From Orientallactaga sibirica (taxonomy: Eukaryota; Chordata; Mammalia; Rodentia; Dipodidae): 64,000 nucleotides of DNA. The notes beneath the pieces are model-generated. The model did no database searches. It saw only the letters and a list, made by a program, of their open reading frames with translations, and was not told the origin of the DNA. Of the stretch, positions 55,785 through 64,000 are shown one piece after another; within the stretch, counting starts at the first letter, position 1, and each line of letters starts with the position of its first letter. A program made the position numbers and the translations under genes. The stretch is from the NCBI GenBank assembly GCA_036365145.1, contig JAEOAD010000035.1, positions 4,897,501 to 4,961,500 on the forward strand, read 5' to 3'.

Positions 55785-55955
55785 AGTCTTGTGTAGTGGA
55801 GGAAGGCAAAGAAAGCTATCAAAATAGAAGAGGGACTAGCTGGAGAGAAGGGATGCATTGGAAGGGGCAGTAGAGGGGAGACAAAAGAAGGTACTAGGAA
55901 GGGATTATGATCAAAATATTTCATGTACCTGTGTGAATATCTTCAATGCCAAAGT
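55785..55955 (+). mobile_element. Possible rodent L1 3' UTR tail
   Basis: Purine-rich run ending GGGATTATGATCAAAATATTTCATG, like the endings at 14001-14690 and 47395-47700. It lies between the two halves of the B4. Confidence 0.45.
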
Positions 55956-55959
55956 TAAA

Positions 55960-56085
55960 AAATAAGATGAAGAGAGATTGAGGTAGACAACAGATGTCAA
56001 CGTCTGCCCTCCACATACATGCACACACATATGAACATGCCTCATCCGCACATACAGGCACACCCTACACACATAACAATAAATA
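55960..56085 (+). mobile_element. B4 SINE 3' tail
   Basis: ATAAGATGAAGAGAGATTGAGG, CAACGTCTGCCCTCCACATAC and CA-rich end. Read as the displaced tail of the B4 at 55340. Confidence 0.6.
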
Positions 56086-56718
56086 AAGATGGAGAAAAAA
56101 AAACAGAAAGTGTCTCTGATTTCTCTCCTTGCCCCTAATGAAGAGTGAAGAGGCATCTATTCCCACATCACTGTAGGCTCTTTGCACTATTAATGGAGGG
56201 CTGTGTGAGCATCCATTGCAGACCAGGATTTTCTGGAAATGGCTTCAAGCCTGTCTGCAGCCCACATCTCACTCAGGCTCAAATCCAAGTTTTCATCATG
56301 GCTTCAAGGTCTCTTCCAAAATCTCCAGCCTCATTTCAGCCCATGTTTTCTTTTAGGTTCTCAAGATAAAGCTCCACTCCCTCATTTTCTTCCTACTTGT
56401 AATTTCTTCTTCTAGGGGTGGGTCTCCATAAATACCCCCAGCATTGTGGCTGGTAGTAGGGACACAGGCAGTAAGGAAGTAAATCAATAGAAAGAAACTA
56501 TGATCAATGGTGATAAATGCTGAGGAGAAAAATAAAACAAAGTGACATGGGGTTTGACGTGTCCCTGGAGGAGTCAGAAGTCCCCCATGGAGAACATAAT
56601 GGATAGACGGAGACCTGTAGGATGAAAGGAAACAGGCTGGGTGGATGAACCTGTGAACAAGATGGCCCGAAATAAAAGCATCAAGGAGAAGCAAAGACAC
56701 GTGTAAGAAGGGAGAGAG

Positions 56719-56930
56719 GGGACTAGAGAGATGCCTTAGCAGTTAAGGCACTTGCCTGCAAAGCCTAAGGACCCAGGTTCATTCCCCAGTACCCATATAA
56801 GCTGGATGCACAAGTTGGCACATGAGTCTGGAGTTCATTTGCAGTGGCTAGAGACCCTGGTACATCCAATTCTCTATTGTTCTCTCTCTCTGCCTCTCTC
56901 TCACACAAATAAATATTTTTTTTTAAAAAA
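56719..56930 (+). mobile_element. DIP-like SINE, form A (first of a dimer)
   Basis: Head GGACTAGAGAGATGCCTTAGC, middle GAGTCTGGAGTTCATTTGC, tail AAATAAATATTTTTTTTT. Confidence 0.87.
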
Positions 56931-56937
56931 ATGAAGG

Positions 56938-57165
56938 GGGCTGGAGAGATTGCTTAGTGGTTAAGGTGCTTGCCTATGAAGTCTAAGGACCCAGGTTCAA
57001 TTCCCTATTACCCACGTGAGCCAGATGCACTAGTTGGCATATGCATCTGGAGTTGGTTTCCAGTGGCTGGAAGCCCTGGTGTGCCAGTTATCATTCACTC
57101 TGTCTATCTCTCTTCTCTCTATCTCTCTGTGCTTCAAAAAAAATAAATAAATAAATAATTTTTAA
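56938..57165 (+). mobile_element. DIP-like SINE, form A (second of a dimer)
   Basis: Head GGGGCTGGAGAGATTGCTTAG, B box GGTTCAATTCCC, tail (AAAT)n. Separated from the first unit by about 7 bp (ATGAAGG). Confidence 0.87.
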
Positions 57166-57639
57166 AAAGGGGGTGGAGGGACTTATTTAGGAAGCTTTCA
57201 GTAATCCAAGTGGGAAATAAGACTAGATTGGACCAGAACAGAAGGATTCTAAAATGTCAAGTGGTTGGGTTCTGGATATATTTTGGAAGCAAAATCTGTG
57301 GGATTTACATAATGAAGTATCAGAGAAAGAAAAGAATCTGAGATGAGGCCAAGCTGTTGACATGAGATACTAGTAGAATACATCTGATTTACTCAGATGG
57401 GATGCTTGAGGGCTGGGGATGGGGGAGGGGCTTGGGTGGGGGTTAGTTTGAGGGTCTGTTAAGTCACAGATATCTATTAAACGTTCACATACAGAAGTCA
57501 CACATGCGCAGTCGGCCCCTTTATCTGCAGTTCCACTTTATGCAGCTTCATTTACCCACAATCAACTGTGATGCAAAATTGTTAAATGGGAAATTCCATT
57601 AATAAGTAATTTATACGTTTCTAAAAATAGAGCTTGATA

Positions 57640-57832
57640 TCTGGAGAGGTGGTTCAGCAGTTAAGGCACTTGCTTGCATAGCCTAAAGGCCTGGTTTGAT
57701 TCCCCAGTACCCACATAAAGTCAGACACACAAAGTAGCATATGTGTCTAGAGTTGGTTTACAGTTACAAGAGACCCTGGTGTGCCTATACACACATACAT
57801 TCTCTCTCAAGTAAATAAATTAAAATACTAAA
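57640..57832 (+). mobile_element. DIP-like SINE, diverged
   Basis: CTGGAGAGGTGGTTCAGCAG head, GGTTTGATTCCCCAGTACCC, GTGTCTAGAGTTGGTTTAC. The pyrimidine tract is short and an A-rich tail follows. Confidence 0.75.
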
Positions 57833-58446
57833 AGAGCAAAAGAATACAACTTGATATATAAACCAGGAGCTAAGGGAGAACATTTAAGGTGGTCCCTGTG
57901 ACATTTCAATGTTTAGAAGTCCAGGATATGAAGATGGAGCATCTTATAAGGATGAAATAAATTCACTGCGCAGGAGGAAAACCAAGAAAGAGACTCGTAA
58001 CTCACAGGACAAATGAAGAAATCATTCAAGATGAAAGACAGCATAAGGGTAGCAAGGGTTTCATCTTCAGTCTCACTGAAGGCATATGAGGTTTTGCAAC
58101 TTATAAAGCAAAAAATAAAAGATATTTCTACATGATTAAAATAAGATGAAGGCCATAATCAAGCGTATCAAATGTTGGCAATGAGCAAGACAGAGATCAA
58201 GAGTGTACTACTGGGCTTTGGAAAATGGAGATCGCCAGTGACAATTCCAGTGTTACTTCCTCGGTGAGCCAACCTGAATGAACTCCTTCCCTTTCACTTT
58301 TTGCAACAGGGCCATGCAGCACCCTTGTCAGGTTTGGTAATGATATGCTGTAGATTTTTATCCACATCCCATTGAGCATAAGCCTCAAGTGGGTCAGGAC
58401 CAACTCTTCATCATTCAGGAGCAAACACTGCTGGACCCAGAGTACT
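57833..58446. other. No recognised element
   Basis: Single-copy-like DNA up to the CA repeat. Overlapping frames are short and domainless. Confidence 0.4.
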
Positions 58447-58455
58447 TACACACAT

Positions 58456-58497
<42 letters not shown>

Positions 58498-58518
58498 CCC
58501 ATATATACCTCCCACACA
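58447..58518 (+). repeat. (CA)n microsatellite, LTR target
   Basis: About 20 or more CA units, then CATCCCATATATACCTCCCACACA. CA-rich sequence resumes at 59231 after the LTR, so the LTR landed in this repeat. Confidence 0.95.
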
Positions 58519-58524
58519 CATATA

Positions 58525-59234
58525 TGGTGGGCCTTGCTAGTAACAGGCTGGACCTGTGAGGAGGCTGGCCTGAACTATTGGACATGGCCAGGGACCCTGG
58601 GCTGTGGGGTTGCAGATGGCCCTCTGTCAAGAGTCCCTGGAGACAGTAACGGCCTTCCCTATGTTGTAGGGTGTAGTGAGCTGTCATCGCCCAGAGTGGG
58701 CAGAACTGGCGAGGCGCTCCCCCCAGACCCCAAAAGGCTCTGACCGTTCCATAAGTCAGATTTTGCCCCCCACAGTTCCTGACCTGTGGCTAGCTGCCCA
58801 AGAGACCCTCATGTGGCTAAAGTCACGTAGCCTTCTCACCCCCTACAGTTCTGAAGTCACAGCCTCCTGTTAATCTCCTCTTCCGCCCTTCCCCCTACCT
58901 TCCCTTATCCTTCCCCCATAGCTTTGAAGTTACTAGTCCTTCTGCTATCTAGATAACAGCCCATAAACTATGCATCCGATTGCCATATAGTCTGTACGTG
59001 CCATCTCAACCTTCCCCAAGTGTTTATAAACCCACCCCCTTTGAATAAACGAGTGCTGTCCATCAGATGGTCTTCCGGGTGCTCATTGCCCCGTCATGTG
59101 TTCCGTGTCCTCACGCATCGCACTCACCCACCCAGCCAGAAAGACCCTGCTGCTCCCCTCCCAACTCCTCTCTCCCTCGCCTGGGATGTAGGTGGCCAAC
59201 AACCCTGGGGAACGGGAATGGAACAAGACCCACA
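58525..59234 (+). mobile_element. Solo LTR of an endogenous retrovirus (class II-like)
   Basis: Starts TGGTGGGCC and ends ACCCACA, with matching short inverted ends (TGGTGGG/CCCACA). CATATA at 58519-58524 and 59235-59240 gives a 6-bp target duplication, as in class II (ERVK-type) insertions. TTTATAAA (59022-59029) may be the TATA box, and AATAAA is at 59044-59049. The CA repeat makes the exact end uncertain by 2-4 bp. There is no internal gag, pol or env sequence, so it is a recombined solo LTR. Confidence 0.65.
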
Positions 59235-59240
59235 CATATA

Positions 59241-59867
59241 CACACATACAACACACACAAACACACATAGATGCACTACTTCCTAAGAGAATAAGTAAAG
59301 CAAAGGCCAAATGTAGAACTTTTTCTTCACTCATGCTCATTTGACCTTCATGAAAATCCTAGAGAGCCATTTCCGTGAAACCATTGGCTAGCTTCTAGAG
59401 CATGGGAAAATCACCTTCCCTCTTTTGAAGTTCTCTCTATGTAACCCTTAGCAGATTACATCAGTTAATGACTCCTGTCATCTGTCACCCCACAATTTTT
59501 TGACAGGTACAAATAAGAGCCCCTAAGATCCAAGTCATGATACCATTTAACCTCTTCTTTCCTCAGAGTGCTCCCACTGACCTGAGGCTGCTTTGAATTC
59601 TAGCACTAGATTGGACCACTTTTGGATTCAGCACTAGAGGCACAAATGAGGAAGCAACTCTTAATGGCCATTTGTGCCACAGTGTGACCACATTTCCCTG
59701 GTCCCTTCTTGATAATGACTTTAGAGAACAACTTGTTGAAAAGAATGAGACTAGAATATGCAAAGCTTCAGTATGGGCTAATTTGAGTTTGTATGTAACT
59801 CCAGACTCAAAATGGATGCCTAATACTGAGAAAGCCATTTCTCCAACCTAGGATTTGATATCAGTAT
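59241..59867. other. CA-rich edge, then no recognised element
   Basis: The broken remainder of the CA repeat runs to about 59270. The rest looks single-copy. Confidence 0.4.
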
Positions 59868-59884
59868 AAAAATGATGGAATTGG

Positions 59885-60181
59885 GGCTGGAGAAATAGCT
59901 TATCAGTTAATGCGCTTGCCTGCAAAGCCAAAGGACCCAGGTTCAATCCCCAGGACCCACATAAGCCAGATGCACAAGATGCTGCATGCATCTGGAGTTC
60001 GATTGCAGGGCTAAAGGTCCTGGCATTCTCTCTCTGTTTCTCTTTCTTTCTCTCTTAGATAAGTAAAATAAAATAAATTAAATTAAAATAAAATAAAAAG
60101 ATAAATGCCTGTCTTGTAGATGGTAGTGTAAGAGCTGTAGCATGCCTAATTAAAGAAACTTAAAGATGGACATTTGTTTAA
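59885..60181 (+). mobile_element. DIP-like SINE with apparent 3' transduction
   Basis: A form A SINE (59885-60055: GGCTGGAGAAATAGCTTATC head, GCATCTGGAGTTCGATTGC middle) with AATAAA-rich tail to about 60100. Then come 80 bp of non-SINE sequence ending in TTTAAAAAAA. A perfect 17-bp duplication AAAAATGATGGAATTGG lies at 59868-59884 and 60182-60198, placing those 80 bp inside the inserted unit. Confidence 0.85.
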
Positions 60182-60555
60182 AAAAATGATGGAATTGGAT
60201 TTGATCATCTAAAGATGCCATTAAGTTCAAGGCTTCTCTGATCAGGTTGTTAAGGGAAGGTACTGTATTTTAGCCTAATAACGATAGACACACATTTACA
60301 GATATCACATGGGTAACCTTGGCCCCAGGGTGCCCTATCTAAGCATTTTAGAAAAAAATAAAAAAGTAATAATAATTTCTTAAATTTATTCAAGTTATAC
60401 AAAAATTCAAATGGCTGAAAGAGGCCGTGGGTGTGGCCCGATGCCTTGTCCATGTTCCAGGTGGCAGAATCACTTCTTGGCATTCCATTAGGCTGAAGCG
60501 GCATAGCAGGAACCTGGGTTACTTTAGTCAACCATACACGAGTCACCCTATAAAA

Positions 60556-60900
60556 GCCCACCAAGGTGGTGGCTTGAATGAGATGTTCCCCCATAGGCTC
60601 ATATGTCTTGAATATTTGGTATCCAGCTGGTGACAGTTTGGGGAGGATGTGGGTCTTTTGAGGAGTGGAGTCTTGCTGAAGGAGGTGTGTCACTGGAGGC
60701 AGGCTTTGGGGTGATATAGCCCAGCTCCAAGCCCAAGTACTCAGAGTGCTTCCTCAGTGCCGCTGAAGTTGTGATGCTCAGCAGGCTGGCTGCTTTCACC
60801 ATGCTTTTCTGCCATGATGCCATGCTCCTCAGAACTGCTAACTGAAATAAATCCTTTCCTCCTGAACAGGGTTAGAAAGTTACCGCTACAATAACAAAGA
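60556..60900 (+). mobile_element. GTGGTTTGAAT-type rodent interspersed repeat
   Basis: GGTGGTGGCTTGAATGAGATG start, GGAGGTGTGTCACTGGAGGC, GATATAGCCCAGCTCC, GAAATAAATCCTTTCCTCC end. Confidence 0.65.
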
Positions 60901-60904
60901 TGGC

Positions 60905-62384
60905 GTCCTTCAGGCTCTCTTGTATTGGGCTGGCTTTTTCTAGACTTTCTTTATAGTCAAGGCAAGATATTTGAGAGCCAGCGGATAGCGAAGAGTCTAT
61001 GGTGTCACCTCAAATCTGTACTTGGGAGAGGTTGGGTATAAATAATCATAAAAGCAAGCGAGTCAACAAAGTTGCTGGCCAGGAAAGAGAGTGAAGTCAA
61101 CTGGATCAGCCACAGCATCAAGTCTGAAACTTCAGCTCTGTTAGCATAGCTCCAAGGACAGGAGATAAGAAACTTGATAATGGCCATCTGCTGCTGAGGT
61201 CAGGTCTGTCCTAAGTAAGGAAAACAGGAGGCCTGGCAATGAGCACACGCATGGATGGATTTTGTGTGATGTGAGCATGTAAATGTGTTTAAAGAAAGGT
61301 GGGTGGTACATCTAATACAGTACTGTTCTTTCCAGGGAGACTATATCCCTTCCAAAGTCCTGACTTAGGGAAATCTTGAAGTTTCTCACATCTGTTATAA
61401 GTCTTGTATCACAGTTTTTGCATACTACTGGGTGCCATATTCTGGGTCTGAGGTTACAGGCATGCCTGAGCCCTCCCACTGCCAACCAGGGGATCATTTA
61501 TTATTGCTACAGCCAGAAGGGTTGCCAAGCCCCAGGAAGCATGATTCTGAGAACAGTTATCTCACTGGAAGGCATCAAGCTGGCTGGCCATGTGGTGGTC
61601 CCAACACTTGATATCCCAGCCTCTGGCCTTAGCATGACCAGAATCCCTCTGAGAGAAACTGGCCCCAAGGTGTTTTGGCAGCTATAAAATTTCTTCAACA
61701 GCTCAGTTTGAATCCTGTCCCTCAGACCACCACCAGGTAGATGGAGCCTGAGTTTAAGTCCAAATAGGATGAACTGAACTTCTGTTCAAAAAAAAAAAAA
61801 AAAAAAAAAAAAAGTTGGCTCTGGGCTCAAGAGCTTTAAATGGACCATGAATAATGTTTATGGCCTCAGTACCAGGGTGAACTCAGCCCCCTACACTTAG
61901 CCTCACCTTTCATGATGTTGTTTTTAGAGATCTCGTTTCAGCCTAGCTTAAACTAAAAATATAGTTCCCAGGAATAGCAGAACCTAGATTGAATTGTGCG
62001 AAGTAAAACAAATGGTCACGTACTCTAATTACACGTGACATGGCACGTCTTTGACATTCGTGTGAGGAGCAAGAGACTCAATTCTCTTTGAGGCTGTTGG
62101 GTTCAGCTAATGTTTTTTTTTTTTCCTTTTTTCTTTTTCTGGGTTAGGGTTGTTTCCCTCAGCTAATGCTTTGATTTCTCATGGTTTCATGTGACTCAAC
62201 TAGGACAGAATCATGAGTCCCAGGCTTCCTTGCTCATGAGACGTTCTCCTCTACAGAGTCTTCTCGAGCCATGCATGTAGGTGCATTCAGTACTGGATCA
62301 TCTCTGTCACCTTCCACCCCCAAGCATTGTCTTGGAGTGAAAGATCATGTGGTAGAAGAGCTTTGGAATCGCACACATGGGCAT
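60905..62384. other. Mostly unassigned, with poly-A
   Basis: Contains an A26-long run (about 61788-61813) after AACTTCTGTTC. It could be the tail of an unrecognised plus-strand retroposon, but no target duplication was found. A T-rich run lies at 62113-62138. Confidence 0.35.
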
Positions 62385-62500
62385 CTAGATCTGTCCTTTA
62401 CTCTCCATTTCAGTGACATTGGCTACTAACTCATCTTCCTGAGCCTGATCCCTGCCCAATAAAAAAGAATACTAAGTAAATGTTGTAGGTTAAATGAAAG
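62385..62500 (+). mobile_element. MIR-like fragment
   Basis: TCTCCATTTCAGTGACATTGG and CTAACTCATCTTCCTGAGCCTGA, with AATAAAAAAGAATACTAAGTAAATG, faintly follow the MIR order. Confidence 0.3.
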
Positions 62501-63584
62501 AATTTATCGACACCACAGATGCCATGTACACTATCACGGCATGGTTTGATTTGACTCACTTGCAGGCTAGTCAAAGCAGCAGGGATAATGGTGAAGCACT
62601 GACAAGGACAAGGTAAGGGATGCAGGATGTGGTGCTGTTGGTCCCTGACAAAGCACGTGCTTGGCTCAGGTGTGAGCCAACATGAAACATTGCACTGATC
62701 TCTGAACTCAGATGTGGCTAGCAAGGGAGAGCTTTATGCTGGGGAAAGACTTTCTCATGAACTCAAGCTGGTCCTCAAAAGCCTCTTAGGTCAGTAGTCT
62801 TAGGGGTCAAGGGCATAGTGTCTGGGAAAAGGCTGCCTAAGACAGAACCCTAGCCTTCCCTTTTGTTATCAGAGTAGCTGTCTGTGTGTTACTTAAGCTT
62901 TTATAACTTGGTTTCTGAGGTTTAAAGATGTGTATCTCATATCTGTCTCATAATGAGCCCATGAGGACTACATGAGAGAGCTGACAGATTGTGTCTACTT
63001 TTATTGAATTGCCTATGACCAAGTTATAACAATGGTATCTACGAATGGTGCTGTGGGAAATGTATTCCTGGAAGAAGGAACGGCTTAGCCAAAGAGGAGA
63101 ATACATCAGACAGTTAAAAGACCATCTTGTGGCTTCATCTGACCGAATTATAGACCACAAGCAGACCCCCAAGTACCCTTTGTAGTTATGTGCTTCTCAT
63201 GAGTGGAGAGTCCATCCCGCTTGGTCTATAGATTCTCTGAGAACAGGAGCTACTATTGTAACTGCACACAGAATTTCTCAGCTTTTTCTTATGAGGGGAA
63301 TCATTTTTGGTTCCAGTTTCAGAATTTTTCTGTTTTATCAATTATTCCAAATTGCTGGATAATTCTGTGAATTTTGATCAACAGTTAGCTTCCCGGTGCT
63401 TTGTGACCATTTGGTTTGGCCATAGCACAAAGTACACCTGTTAAAGTTCTATATGATGGGATGTCTAGAGGTCCCAAGCTCATACTTTTCAGGTCCCACA
63501 GACTGTTCTAGAAGGGAGGTTGGTAAGAATGAACCAGGCAGGCAGCCACGCTGACTCTGGGTACAATGAGCTTGGGTCAAGGGA
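62501..63584. other. No recognised element
   Basis: Single-copy-like DNA. A 97-codon minus frame (62431-62724) has no domain. Confidence 0.4.
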
Positions 63585-63879
63585 TATGGCACAATGCAGG
63601 ACTGGCCCTAGCCAGACTGCATGCTAAAAGAAACCAGGCCACACCCCTTGGGTTTTCTCACCCAGATGGTGGGTAGTCAATGACGGGTAAGACCTCATGA
63701 GATGGGGCAACCTAAGACAGGCACCATCGCATGTGATGATCCCTTGGGGCCTGGGGTCAACTATGGCTTGGCAAAGAACCATGCCTCCCAGGGTTGCCAA
63801 TAATAAAAACAAAAAGGAGGTTATGTATGGCACAATGCAGGTTGGGCCCTAGCCAGACCGCATGCTAAAGGAAACCAGG
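63585..63879 (+). repeat. 54-bp direct repeat, 241-bp period, at window edge
   Basis: TATGGCACAATGCAGG, CCCTAGCCAGACTGC and ATGCTAAAAGAAACCAGG at 63585-63638 recur at 63826-63879 with few changes. Whether it is an LTR, an L1 5' monomer pair or a local duplication cannot be settled because the window ends 121 bp later. Confidence 0.8.
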
Positions 63880-64000
63880 AAGTGGCTTCTGTGGACGTGG
63901 CATCCTGCACAGGCCTGGTGTGACAACAGCTACAGTCCCATGCTCACAAGAAACCTGCTATGAGAGGATCTGCCTGGAGACAGACTGTCATTGGTCACAA

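Larger units (their letters stand above)
56430..57415 (-). mobile_element. LINE-2 (L2) fragment, split by a SINE dimer
   Basis: Left of the dimer: GATAAATGCTGAGGAGAAAAATAAAAC and AGTCCCTGGAGGAGTC-like order. Right of it: TCAGTAATCCAAGTGGGAAATAAG and GGTTCTGGATATATTTTGGAAG. Both match reverse-oriented mammalian L2 in order. Non-coding remnants. Confidence 0.6.

Noticed and set aside
58525..59234. Complete provirus
   Set aside because: Only one LTR with target duplication at both ends; no internal region or second LTR.
61788..61813. A26 run as the tail of a processed pseudogene
   Set aside because: No recognisable coding sequence upstream, no poly-A signal at the right distance and no target duplication found.

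Overview
The window is 64 kb of mammalian nuclear DNA. It is low in CpG and dense in interspersed repeats and microsatellites, and I can defend no protein-coding gene, exon or structural RNA gene in it. B1 (7SL-derived), ID and B4 (ID-B1 fusion) SINEs point to a rodent. The commonest element is a tRNA-derived SINE with a type II tRNA-like D-arm (GTTAAGGC), A and B boxes, a conserved middle ending in CTGGAGTTCGTTTGCAGTGGC, and a (CT)n-(AAATA)n tail. I infer it is the B2-superfamily SINE of jerboas (DIP-like, Dipodidae), so the source is probably a jerboa such as Jaculus. It is called the DIP-like SINE below, in three forms: A (GGTTCGATTCCCCAGGACCC, then GATGCACAAGGTGG), B (GGTTCCAATCTCCAGGTCCC, then CAAAGTGACGCAAGGGCGCA) and C (GATGGCCCAGCAGTT). 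Family names come from remembered consensus features, not from a search.

Layout. 0-10 kb: B4, ID and B1 SINEs, then three minus-strand L1 3' ends of one family. 10-20 kb: a head-to-tail SINE dimer, a minus-strand L1 piece, a rodent-type L1 3' UTR, and form B and C SINEs, one with a duplicated B box. 20-30 kb: an MLT1-like LTR, a 515-bp poly-T-led retroposon with a perfect 13-bp duplication, a second poly-T-led sequence that may be a retrocopy, and many SINEs. 30-40 kb: nested B4 and SINE clusters, a short L1 end with duplication, a large composite microsatellite, and the start of a plus-strand L2. 40-50 kb: the rest of the L2, then an old minus-strand L1 (about 44.2-47.4 kb) cut by six later insertions, then a B4 split by a SINE dimer. 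50-64 kb: a shuffled patchwork of short duplications, a plus-strand L1 ORF2 end, a minus-strand L2 split by a SINE dimer, a solo LTR inside a CA repeat, a SINE that seems to carry 80 bp of 3' flank, and an unexplained 54-bp direct repeat at the right edge.

No genes act together here. The content is a record of retroposition, with relative ages readable from nesting. The window is intergenic or deep intronic. Open reading frames of 60-175 codons are explained by microsatellites, (CT)n/(GA)n tails or chance. The most informative observations are the SINE with apparent 3' transduction, the duplicated-B-box SINE subfamily, the single-event SINE dimers and the patchwork near 50.4-50.9 kb.
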